NCBI GenBank assembly: GCA_025403435.1
Contig: CM046354.1
Span: forward strand, 42,171,779-42,235,778
Reading direction: 5' to 3'
Source of the DNA: Artocarpus heterophyllus
Lineage: Eukaryota > Streptophyta > Magnoliopsida > Rosales > Moraceae
Length of the DNA stretch: 64,000 bases
Shown here one piece after another: positions 47,318-59,187 of this stretch. Under the pieces are notes generated by a model. It saw only the letters and a list, made by a program, of their open reading frames with translations. It searched no databases and was not told where the DNA came from. How positions within the stretch are numbered: the first letter of the stretch is position 1; every line of letters starts with the position of its first letter. A program made the position numbers and the translations under genes.

Positions 47318-47880
47318 TCCCTTTTTATTGCTTTCTCCAAACTTTAACACTTGTTGGGTGACGGTTCCTTCAACAACTACTCTGAATAACTTGATGTGAG
47401 ACGGTTTCTTTTGGTGGCTTCTTCTAGATAAAAACGAATGTGATTTGTGAGGGGTATGTGGTACCTTAGCCTTGCTATTATGGCCTTGCTACTATGGCCT
47501 TGCTGTCATGGCCTTGCTGCTATGGCTTTGCTCTCATAGTAGCTTCTACCTTGGCCTTGTTTACTTTCGTTCGCTCTTTATCACTTTCTCCAAACTCTAA
47601 CACTTGTTGGGTGATAGTTCCTTCAGCAACTACTCCGAATAACTTGATGTGAGACAAATTCTTTTGGTGGCTTCTTCCAGACAAAAACATATGTGATTTG
47701 TGAGGGGTATGTGGTACCTTGGCCTAGCTATTATGGCCTTGCTATCATGGCCTTGCTGCTATGGCCTTGCTCGCATAGTAGCTTCTACCTTGGCCTTGTT
47801 GCTATGGCCTTGCTACCTTGGCCTTGCTGCTATGGCCTTGCTCGCATAGCAGCTTCTATCATAACCTTGCTCTCACACTA
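47318..47880. repeat. 253-bp duplication with GGCCTTGCT minisatellite
   Basis: A segment containing AACACTTGTTGGGTGA occurs at 47346 and again at 47599, a period of 253. Each copy ends in short repeats of a 12-mer like TATGGCCTTGCT with changing codon-like variants (TACTATGG, TGTCATGG, TGCTATGG). Not part of any recognised coding region. Confidence 0.85.
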
Positions 47881-47920
47881 GCTTTCACCTTTATGATCTT
47901 GGAGCTTCCTTAATTCAACA

Positions 47921-48206
47921 GTTATATTCTTGTGCAAATAATTAAAAATGCTTTGAGTTGGGGTTATTTTCCAACTCCTTAAACCTAATGGTATAATAAT
48001 GTTGAACCTGTAAGGATTAAATTCATCCATTAGTGGTTTTATTGGTTTATTCACAAGTTGCAAAAAGCAAAGTCAATAAGTGGTCAAACTCGTCGGTTAA
48101 TCTAGAAAATGTACAAAATTAGCGAATTATCCAGTGGTTAATTTAAGTACATTGGATTTAAAAATATATACCTTACAAATATTCTACAATTAGTTACAAC
48201 TTTAAA
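47921..48206. other. Intergenic host DNA
   Basis: AT-rich sequence between the older LTR and the MITE. No gene or repeat recognised. Confidence 0.5.
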
Positions 48207-48371
48207 AGGGCGCTTGACAAGCATGGTTGGTTACAACTTTTTGGTTAACAAATAATATAAAGATCTCACATGTTACAATAAAAAGCAAAAAAGTTACTAT
48301 AGTGTAAAACTCTTGCATGCTGTAATATTTTTGAATTGAAAAGTTAATCAATCATGCTTGCCAAACGCCCT
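48207..48371. mobile_element. MITE of about 165 bp with 27-bp terminal inverted repeats
   Basis: Left end AGGGCGCTTGACAAGCATGG is mirrored by the right end CATGCTTGCCAAACGCCCT, continuing with GTTGGTTA against TTAATCAAT. Interior is AT-rich and non-coding. The GGGCGTTTGG-like terminus resembles PIF/Harbinger or hAT MITEs. A target duplication could not be fixed (left TTTAAA, right ACAAATTT), so the superfamily stays open. Confidence 0.72.
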
Positions 48372-49334
48372 ACAAATTTAGAGCACCCTATACCTTGTGG
48401 CAGACTAAAATATTCATGAGTTATACAATGCTCTATCACATTGGGGCCTAGTTCTCTCTCTCTAGACAACGGTATGAAATTAGAATGACAAGTTCAAAAA
48501 TAAGAAAGGAAAGGAAAAGGATGAAGTAAATTAAAAAAATATTGGGGAAAAAACTAGTGCTGAAATTATGTAAAGGAAGATGAAGCGGGAGCGGTTAGAA
48601 AAGGTCTTATTTATGTCCTATTCTCTCCACTTTTTTTTTTTTAAAGTTTTTCTCCCCTTTTTTGGGGTAAGCAAAAATCATGTCCCCCTTTTTTTTTTTT
48701 TTTTTTTTTTGGCCGGGGCAAATTATAATGCTTGAGTAAACAAAAGGGATTAGTAGGCCAGTCTAGTCAATTATGAACGTTACCCACAATCTCTTCACTG
48801 CCGAAGGCTGAGAGCTGCTAAACATGGGGTAACTATAATGTGGCACAATAAGCATCGTGTTTGTTTTTGCAAGTTTGAATAACAGTTTAAGCCATTTTAG
48901 TATAGTATTTTCTTATATGAAAATTTTAGTTTAATTATTTTGATATAGTATTTTTTTCACAAAATTTTAAATTTTTGTTTAATCCTGTGAACTAAACCGG
49001 GCAAATATCACTTGATTTTCCACGTACCTGTGTGCTCGTAGACCTGTCATTTCCACAATTTGTGCATTCTCAAAGTTTGTTTATTTTGAACACGTGGTAA
49101 CCGCTTAAATCTCATGCCAAATATTACCCTGATTCGCATCTCATAGGATTCCTCCTCTACGGCACAATTGCTGCGCCTAATAATTTTAAAATGGCTCCAA
49201 CAACTTTCTAGCCGTTGAAACCAAAGTTTGGACAACACACAGGGGAAAAGCACAAAAAAAGCTTCCTTCTTCAGCTGAGAAAAGGGCATTTTATCTCAGA
49301 ATCTCTGTTGCCTAGTTTAAATTTTCTCGAGAAA
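48372..49334 (+). other. Upstream region of the glutaredoxin-domain gene
   Basis: Non-coding. T-runs at 48630-48642 and 48689-48708, AT-rich sequence to about 49000, and a likely 5' UTR from about 49200. An in-frame upstream ATG at 49215 could add 40 residues, but that extension looks non-conserved for the family. No clear TATA box was identified. Confidence 0.5.
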
Positions 49335-50513
49335 ATGAAGGGGATGAAAGGAAAGTTGCTGAAGAAAATGAAGTCAATTGGAATAGTTGGGTATCTGAAG
49401 GTTCAAGATCGAGTTCTTCAGGTGAGTGCCTCAGATGGGCTTTATCTAGATTCGTGTCCCAAGAATTTTGATGCAACTCAAATTCAAAATAAATTGTTGA
49501 GTTGTGAAGAAACAGAGCAGAAAAAGAAAATCAAGCAGAGTTGTTTAACAGAGCAAGAACCTGAAGTGATTGATGCGGCTGAGCTGATGAAGGACCTTGA
49601 AGAAGATGAAGAAGAAATGGAATTGGATGAAAACACCGACGACAAGGAAAACACTGGTCCGCCGATCCCAGCAAAGGTTTTGGGTTGTTTGAACCCTAAT
49701 CAGGAGATTTCACTGAGAAGAATTTCAGAAGCTTCGGAGTTGTTCGCACCATTGAGTGAAAATCTTAGACAAGCCCCTCTGTCGCAGATTGACGTTTCGT
49801 CTTTTCGACGGCCGGATTTAAACTCTTACAGCCTATTTGATCCTAACCTGCTCGCTGCGTTTAAACAAGCTGTGATGGATCATACGAGAATGAGTGAAGC
49901 GGAGAGACGAATCAGAATTGAGAGTGAGAAATTCGAAAACATCGCTGAAGGAGAAGACGAAGAGGAAGAGGAAGAACAAGAGCCACCTTCGAAAGCTCCA
50001 CGGGTCGAAACCAAACAAGATGAAGATCCTTTGTGGCGATTTGACGCGAATTGTCCCCCAGGGGGAGCAGACTCTGTGATTCTCTACACAACGACGCTGC
50101 AAGGAATTAGGAAGACGTTCGAGCGCTGCAACAGCATCCGCTTTCTTCTTGAGAGCTTTCGGGTGGCGTATTTCGAGAGAGACGTGTCGATGCACTCGGA
50201 GTTTAGGGAAGAGTTGAGGAGGATTTTGGATGGGAAAGCAGCAGCAGTTCCTCCAAAGCTTTTCATAAGAGGGAGATACATTGGTGGGGGAGAGGAGGTT
50301 TTGGGGCTGCATGAGCAAGGGAAGCTTAGGCCGCTATTCAAAACTATCCCAATTGATAGGTCTAATGGCCCTTGTGAAGGATGTGCAGGAATAAGGTTCG
50401 TGCTTTGTTTCAAATGCAATGGCAGCCACAAAGTCAATGCTGAAAATGGGCAGTGCAATAATTGTTCTAATTGCAACGAAAATGGATTGATTATATGCCC
50501 TATTTGCTGCTGA
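49335..50513 (+). CDS. Plant glutaredoxin-domain protein with C-terminal Cys-rich zinc finger
   Basis: 392-codon single-exon gene. Start chosen at 49335 because MKGMKGKLLKKMKSIGIVGY is the usual N-terminus of this plant family (At5g39865/At3g28850-like). Two acidic, low-complexity stretches precede the domain. The glutaredoxin-like fold runs from about DSVILYTTTLQGIRKTFERC (near residue 250) through ERDVSMHSEFREEL and the GGGEEVLGLHEQGKL block. The tail has four CxxC pairs (CEGC, CFKC, CNNCSNC, CPICC), DnaJ-like and probably zinc-binding. The classical CPYC/CGFS redox site is absent (TTLQGI there), as is normal in this family, so thiol transfer in the usual way is doubtful and a protein-interaction role is possible. 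No frameshift or stop. It is the only clearly intact host gene here and sits between mobile elements about 1 kb on either side. Confidence 0.93.
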   Translation: MKGMKGKLLKKMKSIGIVGYLKVQDRVLQVSASDGLYLDSCPKNFDATQIQNKLLSCEETEQKKKIKQSCLTEQEPEVIDAAELMKDLEEDEEEMELDENTDDKENTGPPIPAKVLGCLNPNQEISLRRISEASELFAPLSENLRQAPLSQIDVSSFRRPDLNSYSLFDPNLLAAFKQAVMDHTRMSEAERRIRIESEKFENIAEGEDEEEEEEQEPPSKAPRVETKQDEDPLWRFDANCPPGGADSVILYTTTLQGIRKTFERCNSIRFLLESFRVAYFERDVSMHSEFREELRRILDGKAAAVPPKLFIRGRYIGGGEEVLGLHEQGKLRPLFKTIPIDRSNGPCEGCAGIRFVLCFKCNGSHKVNAENGQCNNCSNCNENGLIICPICC

Positions 50514-51548
50514 ATAACTTGGTTTTTGTAATCACATCTTCGTTTACTGTGTTCTCGTTCTATCGCTATTTTTTAGTCTTTTTGGTGCTGCACATGCATA
50601 TACAGGTTTTGTGGATTAAAGTTCTAATTTGTAAAACTCAAATTGAGCAAATAAATTGAAGATTATTAGGTTGTTTCTAAATTCACTGCATCAAATGTAT
50701 GTTGCTTTTGTAGAACAATTTTGTAGAAATATCTTGAAACCATATGGTAAAGATGTAGGACGTATATAATAAAAATTTTATAAAACTTTTATAAACATCA
50801 TTATAATGATTGATAAATATATATATAATTTGTACTTACCTAGTTGAAGCAATTAGGACGGAATACTTCTACAAGAATTTGATCTCTAAACAAACCACCG
50901 TCTTCTTTATTAAGTCCTTGACACCAATTGAACGAATGAGTAGGCGTAGAAGTGAATTAAAGTTTCTAACAATCACTCTTCTCTCTTTGGTCTCCCACTA
51001 ATCTTAGTGCATGAGCAAAGCTAGACAAGGAATGAAGAACTTTTCTTTTCTCTCTTTCTCTCTCTACATGCCCACCTTAGGTTTTCTTGGGAGACTTTTT
51101 GCAGTCTCACCAAGATTCACAATTATATGGACTGAATAGAGGAATCCTCTATTTATAGAGAATATAAGACCTAATTAGACCTAATTAATTTTGAAAGCTT
51201 CCATCATTTTAATTTTAAATATTACATATTTAATTAAAATAAAAAATATATTTTTTTAATATGTGAATATTACATATTTAATTAAAATAAAAAATATATA
51301 TTTTTTATTCCATATGTGACACCACACATACAAATACACTGTGTGTGGCACCAATGAGGGGAAAAGGAGAGAGAAAGATTTGTTTATTACCCAATTCGAT
51401 TTGTTTCCAAACTTAAATTTCTAATTTGAATTAAATCACAAATCAAAATTAGAAACTTCTAGAAAAGAAAACTTGGATAACAAATCTTGGATTGCACAGG
51501 GAACCCTTCCTAGTGGCAATGTGTGCCACATACATGATGTTGTGGCCC
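50514..51548. other. 3' flank of glutaredoxin gene and LTR-like sequence
   Basis: To about 50700: 3' UTR with an AATAAA-like signal near 50650. From about 50840 it looks like another minus-strand LTR or promoter fragment: on the minus strand CTATAAATAGAGG near 51145-51157 is a TATA box. A 48-bp unit is tandemly repeated at 51218-51313 (AATATTACATATTTAATT...). No coding potential seen. Ends at H's target duplication GGCCC. Confidence 0.45.
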
Positions 51549-53515
51549 TGTTAGACATGTATGCCCTAAGGACTAAAAATATAATATGTTTTTGGAGACA
51601 TTTTTATCAATAAAGAATTTATTTATATACCAAATCTTGTCCTCTTTACGTTCATATTTGTTGAATGTATGTTAAGCAAACAATAGTCTGAGACTGTCGG
51701 TCTAAATCTTAAGAATTGGGCATATGATGGACGGATTATGTGGAAGACATGATTCTTAAGGTGATGGTCTAAATCATACGATCCACAATCGAGGGAATAA
51801 AGTTGGGCGCTTTATTCATGTAAAGATTGTTATGTTGTCTATATCCCTTTTAGGAGATGGTTTGTCTTGACCATCGGAGGTGGACTCCTTGAATAGAAAC
51901 ATTGGCACGTTGTCATAGGTGAGGATGTGTTGGATCGAGACATATAGTGAATTGATTTGGATTAATAATTCTGTCTCAATAAATTGATTCACTTTAGACA
52001 ATCATTTGTGTTGTATCTTAATCTTGAGATGAATAGTGGGCCTGTTGTCTTGACTTTTGTCTTTTGATGTACCAAAAGGTGACACCCACATCTTAATAGT
52101 GGTATATATGCCGGTACGTTGGAGGCATGACTCTTGATAACGTAGACCTGTTATTCATAAATATGTTATCCCGATTATATATCCTCTTATATGCGTTATC
52201 CTGTAATTGAAAACTGAAGCGCTCAACCATTTAGATATATAAGTGTAACTAAATGGTATACTGTCTTTGGATGGTAAGTTTTCTGACGGTGAGATAATAG
52301 AACGTAAGATAAAAATAATCGGGAAGGTAAGACATAACTTGTCCTTGAGTCGATTATGGATTATCATATGGGGATACGATACACTATGATATGTCATGGA
52401 GACTTAGCTACACGGGCTTCGTAATTCTATGTAGTTCGAGAGTGTTGCTCCAAGCTTTTAGTGGAGTAGCGTTGGAGTTGATAATTATGAAATGTATATC
52501 TAGGATATTGGGTTTCGTAATTATCGGAAGCTTGAACTATGTAGGTCCATTTGGTCCCATTTGCTAGCTCACAACATCCTGTAACGACACAGTGTGCTTT
52601 TCCAATAATTGGTGACTTATGTCAGATTTATCAGATTGGTTAAAATTTGGAAGAATTAAATAATTCATATCTGTTTGTCTGTTGAATTAATTTTTTAATG
52701 AAATTAATTCAAGATAAACTTATTGAATTATTGGGATCGGATAATTCTTGTTTGTTTATCGGTTGATTTAATTTTGGATAAATTAGATCGAGATAAACTT
52801 GTAGAATTATTGGGAATTGATTTATTTTCTTAGAGATTATCTAGATAAAGTTGTTTTGATCAGATAACTTCTCTATTAGATTATTTGAATTAAAACTAAG
52901 ACTTTATCCTATAGAATATCTAGTGGAAAATAAAAGATTTACGAAATTTTTTATTCGGCAGTTCGGCCTGTCGATCAGGTGGTTTGGCCTGCCGATCAAC
53001 GTAGGATAAGATCACACGTTTTCATGTGGATCTTATCAGATATTGATCCGAATTTTATTTTGATCTGAGTTTTGAGACTTAATTTGATAAGGACTGACTC
53101 TAGGACCAACCTCTATAAATAGGGAGTGATTCTCACAGGTTACTTAGATCAATTGAGAGATTTAAAGTGATACTCTGCTAAGTGAGAATCTAAAAACTCC
53201 CTGAGAGCATTTGTTTACAAATCACGAACACTTGCTTTAGGTTCTTTCGATTGGTTGGAAGGAGAGTCACCGGTGGAAGAGCTGTACATGTGGGCCCGCA
53301 CTCACTCCGGTCGTGGATAGAGAATAGCAAAGAAGACCAGTTGGTTGAGGCTCTTCTAGAACGTTATTTCTCTTCACAGATTGCAGAGGTTCTTTGGCAC
53401 ACAAAGGTTAGTAAGATCAGGTTAATTTATACATATAGCCTGTCAAACTTGTGTTTTAAAAATTACTCTAATATATAAAATTTTTAAAATTTCACTGCGC
53501 ACTCTTTTTCTAACA
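51549..53515 (+). repeat. 5' LTR of copia H
   Basis: 1967 bp. Sense short ORF 53251-53478; antisense ORF 51816-52001. The U3 dyad array here has only two units (52966-53003), while the 3' LTR has four positions. Confidence 0.93.
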
Positions 53516-53517
53516 AT

Positions 53518-53530
53518 TGATATCAGAGCC
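53518..53530 (+). other. PBS of copia H (mutated)
   Basis: TGATATCAGAGCC, one base from B's TGGTATCAGAGCC, two bases after the LTR. Confidence 0.85.
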
Positions 53531-54017
53531 ATGGTTTTTACATAAATTTACGAGTTTGTGATCATGTTATATATATAAATTTTGTGATCTTAATCTCTCC
53601 TATGCTTGAATTTAATTTTATAGAGAGTTGGCACTCTAGGTTTCTACATATTATATATGTTGTCATGGATTATGTGGTGAATATTTATTAATTAATTATG
53701 GTTGATTAAATCGTTATTTAATTATTTATTAATTAATTAATTTATATCAGTTATGGTTCCTTAGAGGTTAGAATGTGTATCTAAGTTTTTCATGTAATTA
53801 GATAGTGGACTATCATTTCCGTCTAGGAATTATTATTTAGTTTTAATTTTGTAAGAATTTTTGTAATTAAATAATTATTCAGAGAAGATGGATCTAGAAG
53901 ATTGATGATGATGCTCCCAGGTATTTCTTGAGTCTCTAATTTCTGTTTTTGAATTGTTGAAAATAAAATTGATAAATTGCATTTAAAAATTGTATTTTCT
54001 GGAATGGAGATTTCTGT

Positions 54018-54247
54018 TCGGTCGGCATGCCGAACCTCATAGTTCGGCAGGCCGAGGGTCGCAGATCGGTAGGCCAGACTTGTGGTTCGACAAGCCGTCC
54101 ATGGGGCAGAAATCGGCTGGCTTTGCCGGCAAGCCAAACTTCCAGTTTGACAGACCAAACTTTCAAGGGTCGGCAGGCCGATCCTCTTGATCGGCAGGCC
54201 GATGAAGCATGACCGACAAGCCGATCACCCGGATCGGCTTGCTGACC
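54018..54247. repeat. Dyad array in copia H leader
   Basis: About ten or eleven units of TCGGCAGGCCGA type, several decayed (TTCGACAAGCCG, TTTGACAGACCA). It is longer than B's eight-unit array, so unit number varies between copies. Confidence 0.82.
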
Positions 54248-54720
54248 GAGAGTTGAAAAATTTCCAGAAAAGGTGTAGTTTTTTCAATGTAGTTTTAATT
54301 TTATTTTTGGGACAATTTTGAGAAACAATAAATTTGGATATGACCGGAAATATGAAGTGTTCAATTCATATGGGATTGAAGACTTGAAGATGGAATTACA
54401 TGAAGAAGGATACAGCTTGAGAATTCAAGGATGAAGAATCGATAATATGTCTCGATTATTCTCTTGTAATCTTAGTTTTCTATTCTCTAGGGCGGAACTA
54501 TAATATTACGGTTATATATTATTTTACTTGTAGCTTTGCTTGATTGCTTTTCTTGTCTGCATTATAATATGATTTTCCAAGTATATTGATAACATGTCAT
54601 ATAGAATAGGAAGTGCCGCTTATATTAAAATTGTTCATGCATATTCTTAAAATAAAACCTTGATTTCAAAAGATTGAGTGGGAGAAGGTTTTTGAAGAGA
54701 GAACCTAAGGCCTCCATTGT

Positions 54721-55062
54721 TGGTCCATAGGCCAAACATGGTGGTCCAGACCCCTAGGAAGGGATTTCTATCATGTACCAGAATAGATCTCTAAAAGGAT
54801 AAGATATTTTATTATAATTGATCGTTGCATACCCCTAGGTGGTGATTATAAATCAAGGATAAAATATTGAAACGATGGTTATACACTCACGTTAATTTTA
54901 TTATTAACCTCTACTAGGAGCTCTATTAATAAAATTAATGGCCAAAGAAACGATTTTTAATATATGCTGGATCACACTAGTCCTGGATGGCATATATTAA
55001 TCAGGAGGGGATCCGTGTCCCTGATTGAATTTGGCATGACTCCCCTAGGATCTTGTTGAATT
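54721..55062 (+). ncRNA. Five-stem-loop leader domain of copia H
   Basis: Colinear with B 7142-7484. SL1 ACATGGT/ATCATGT (one pair now G-T), SL2 around CCCCTAGGTGGTGATT, SL3 weakened at its closing C-G, SL4 TTAATATATGC/GCATATATTAA perfect (54957-54967/54990-55000), SL5 with partly mismatched arms. Loop palindrome CCTAGG is kept in SL1, SL2 and SL5. Confidence 0.65.
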
Positions 55063-55214
55063 CTGAGTTAGGAATTATCGTTGTAAGGTTGTGATATTTT
55101 CAAGGTTTTTGACACATAAACACATTTGTATTTTTACATGATTGTGTTATCTTACTAAATTATTATTATATGTTTGCTTATGTTTGGTATATGATTCTTT
55201 ATTGTAGATTAAAA

Positions 55215-58200
55215 ATGTTTAAAAACTCTTTATCATTGATACTTGACAAAAACCTATTAACCAGTGAGAACTATAATGATTGAAAATGAAACCTAAATAT
55301 TGTCCTATCCTTTGAGAAACTGAAATATGTACTGACAACCCCTTGTCCTCCTGAGCCTACGTGAGACTCAAGTAATGAGCAGTTCCAAGCGTATGATTGC
55401 TGGAAAGATGTTAATGATCAGGCCTGGTGCTATGTTATGGCTAGCATGAACAATGTGCTGTAGGCTCAACATCAAGATTATGAGACTACGAAGCAGCTCT
55501 TGGATAATCTTGAGGATATATTTGGAGGCCAGGCCATAACAAAGTAGCAAGGGGCGCTTCAAAGACTCTTAAATTGTGGACAGAGACCGGGGACATCTGT
55601 AAAGGAGCACATGATGTTGGTCATGGGTTACCTCGCTGAGGCTCAAACTAATGGAGCCGACATCGATGCTGAAACTCAAATGACTATGGTCTTTGATACT
55701 CTGTCTAAGGAATTTATTCTGTTTAGAGCTACTTTTAATTTAAGCAATAAATGGGATATGACCTTGACAGAACTAATGAAATAGTTACAAACTGTTTAGA
55801 GTTCAAACTGCTGATCAGGGAGTCTCCTGCGGGTGGTGAGGCCAAAATGGTAGCTGCTTCTAGTTCCAATCCAAACATTAGGAATGGAAAGAAGCAACGG
55901 GCCAAGAATGGGAAGTCTTCTATTCTTGCTACTACCAAGAGCAAGAAGAAGAAGAAGAAGAACCCAAAGAAGCTTAAGTGCTTCTTCTGTGAAAAGGTTG
56001 GGCATATAAAGAAGCATTGCAAGGACTTCCTTTCCAAAGTAGGTAGGTGTGATCTTTTGTATTTAGAAACTTGTTTAGTTGAGGAATCCAGTGACGTCCG
56101 GGTCATAGATTCAGGTGCAACTAATCATGTTTGTGTTTCTCTATAGGGGTTCAAAGAAACGAGAAGTCTGCTGCATGAAGGCTTCATGCTTCAGATGGGC
56201 GATGGATCCTTGGTCTCAGTGGAAGCAGTGGGAGGCATCCATCTTTATTTTGATAATTATAGGAATTTATTTTTGCAAGATTGTTTTTATGTTTCTAAAT
56301 TTAAAAGGAATTTAATTTCTGTAGTTTGTTTATTTAAAGACTCCTACTTTGTTTCTTTTAATGATAAAGTGGTGATTCGTAAAAGCAAATCTTTTATCTA
56401 TTCTGGATGGATGCAAAATAATCTATATTTTATCAAACCTAAGATGAACTTATTGCTTAATGCTGAGATGAATGATAATGACTCTAAAAGACTTAAAACT
56501 TCTCACTCTAATAAGACTTATCTTTGGCATTTACGCCTTGGTCATATTAACCTGAATAGGATTCAAAGGTTGGTAAGGGATGGACCTTTAAGTCACTTAA
56601 AGGTGGAATCTATACCTCGATGTGAATCTTGTTTGGAGGGTAAACTAACCAAAAGACCATTCTGGTCTAAGGGCAATAGGGCTGAAGGGGTTCTAGAACT
56701 TGTGCATAGTAATATTTACGGACCGATGAACATCCGCGCATGAGGAGGGTATGAGTACTTCGTCACTTTTATTGACGATTACTCAAGATATGAGTATGTG
56801 TACCTGATGCACCACAAAAGCAAAACTTTTGACAAGTTCAGGGAGTTTCGGGCTGAAGTGGAAAAGCAATTGGGTAGACCCATAAAGGCACTTCGATCGG
56901 ATAGAGGTGGGAAATATCTTTCTGATGAGTTCTTGGAACACTTATTAGAGAATGAGATTTTATCCCATTTGACTATGTTGGGCACTCCGCAATAGAATGG
57001 CGTAGCGGAGAGAAGAAATAGGACTTTGTTGGACATGATTAGGTCCATGATGAGTTATTCATCATTGCCCTTATCCTTTTGGGGATATGCACTACAAACC
57101 GCATGTTAGCTTTTGAACAATGTGCCTTCAAAATTGGTCCCTAAAACTCCTCACGAGTTGTGGACGGGTAGGAAGACATCCTTAAACCATATTCGCATAT
57201 GGGGATGTCCGGATCATGTCCTGTTTAAGGATTCGAATAAGTTGGAAGCACGTTTAGAAGTTCGCGTGTTTGTAGGATATCCAAAAGGGACAAAAGGGGG
57301 TTATTTTTATAACCCAAAGGAAAATAAAGTCGTAGTTTCAACTAATACAACTTTCCTTGAGGAGAGCTACATGGACGACTTTAAACCTTGAAGCAAAGTG
57401 GTGCTTAAGGAGTTAAGGAGTAATCCGATCACTCTGGAGGTTCCAAATGAAACCGTTCTGATCAATGTAGAAAAACCAAACATACCTGAACAACAACCTT
57501 AGGGACTTCGGCGTAGTGGTAGGATCGGGCGTCAACCTGAGAGGTATATGCTCAATAGGGAGGTCTTCTTGGCTGAACCGGATGAACATGACAGGGATCC
57601 TTATACTTACGTAGAAGCTATGGAGTATGTTGATTCAAAACTCTGGACAGAGGCCATGAACACAGAGATGAAGTCTATGGAGACTAATCAGGTCTGGGAG
57701 CTTGTGGATCTTCTCGAAGGGGTAAAACCCATAGGGTGTAAGTGGATCTACAAGAGGAAAAGCGGAGTGGATTGAAAGGTCGAAACCTTTAAGGCTAGAC
57801 TGGTAGCTAAGGGTTATACGCAAAAATAAGGAATCGATTATGAGGAAACCTTTTCGCCTGTAGCCATGCTTAAGTCCATCTACATTCTCTTGTCCATAGT
57901 TACTACTCTCGACTACAAGATTTGGCAAATGGATGTCAAGACAGTCTTTTTGAATGGCTATCTTGATGAGTCCATTTATATGGAAAACCTAATGGGTTCA
58001 AGGTCATGAGCCACGAGGGTAGGGTCTGTAAGCTATTGAAGTCAATTTATGGACTTAAGTAGGCTTCTCGTTCTTGGAACATGAGATTTGATCAGGTAAT
58101 CAAGACTTATGGGTTCTCACAAAAAGTGGATGAACCATGTGTTTACAAACACATTGAGGATGGGAAGGTGAATTTTCTACTGCTCTATGTGGATGACATT

Positions 58201-59173
58201 CTGCTAATTGGCAATGATGTTGGGACATTGTCATCAGTCAAATTATTATTGACCAAGTAGTTTGACATGAAAGACTTAGGTGAGGCTAATTTTGTTCTCG
58301 GTATCCAGATCTTTTGGGATAGGAAGAACAAAATGATAGCTTTGTCACAGGCTGGCTACATAGATAAAATTCTCAAGAGGTTTGTAATGCAAGATTTCAA
58401 GAAAGGTGGGCAACCATCTAGGTCTGGAATTACTTTTTCTAAGAAAGACTCTCCAAAGTCTTATGAAGAAATAGAATACATGAAGAAAGTATCTTATGCT
58501 TCGACAGTGGGTAATCTCATGTATGCCATGCTTTGCACATGACCGGATATTAGCTATGCGGTTGGGGTTGTAAGTCGATTTCAGGCGGATCCAGGACCGA
58601 ACCATTGGGTTGCGGTAAAGCATATTTTCAAGTACCTGAGAAGGACTCGTGGGTATATGCTTGTGTATTCGGGTGAGGACTTGACTTCTCTAGGATACAC
58701 TGACTCGGATTTTCAATCCTGTTTGGATTCTAGGAAATCGACTTCAGGTTTTGTGTTTACTCTGGGTGGCGGTGCCATCAGTTGGAAAAGTACTAAGCAA
58801 GATTGCACTTCAGATTCAACGATGGAGGCCGAGTATATGGCAGCTAGTGATGCTTCGAAAGAAGCAGTTTGGTTCCACAAGTTCCATGGGGATCTTGAGG
58901 TAGTTCCTGGTATGGATAAAGCGGTATCACTGTACTGTGATAACAGTGCGGCGGTAGCTAATGCTAAGGAACCAAGATTTCACAAGAAGAGTAAGCATAG
59001 TGATCGGAAGTATCATGTGATAAAGGACTTCGTTGAGGGCGGGCATATCACGGTGTGCAAGATCGCGTTAGAGGACAATTTAGCTGATCCATTTACGAAG
59101 ACACTTACTGTGAGTCTTTGAGAGGCATGTGGAAGCTATGGGTATGCGAGATTTGTCGTATTTACTCACTTAG
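55215..59173 (+). pseudogene. Copia H gag-pol (multiple stops and frameshifts)
   Basis: Aligns with B from the start codon (55215) to the stop (59171-59173). Recognisable blocks: CCHC knuckle [14 protein letters not shown]; protease VIDSGATNH; pre-integrase LWHLRLGH; integrase SDRGGKYLSDEF, where TPQQN is cut by a stop (CAG to TAG near 56993); RT with [13 protein letters not shown]; RNase H with [18 protein letters not shown]. Stops include ones near 55282, 55461, 55545, 55782, 56144, 56742, 57391, 57502, 57773, 57828, 58060, 58258 and 58541. Many change CAG, CAA, TGG or CGA codons to stops. Confidence 0.95.
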
Positions 59174-59187
59174 TGCAAGTGGGAGAT

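Larger units (their letters stand above)
44865..47920 (-). mobile_element. Probable older solo LTR (other family), interrupted by G
   Basis: Flanks of solo LTR G join into an LTR-like sequence of about 1.04 kb starting TGATAATCG and ending TTCAACA. Flanking 5-mers are GTTTT (44860-44864) and GTTAT (47921-47925), a one-mismatch target duplication. On the minus strand CTATAAGTAGAGG (near 45162-45174) is a good TATA box. It contains the 253-bp duplication and minisatellite at 47318-47880. No PBS, PPT or coding sequence adjoins it. Limits are tentative. Confidence 0.45.

Noticed and set aside
48630..48708. Poly-T tracts as a retroposon tail
   Set aside because: No target duplication or body of a SINE or LINE recognised next to them.
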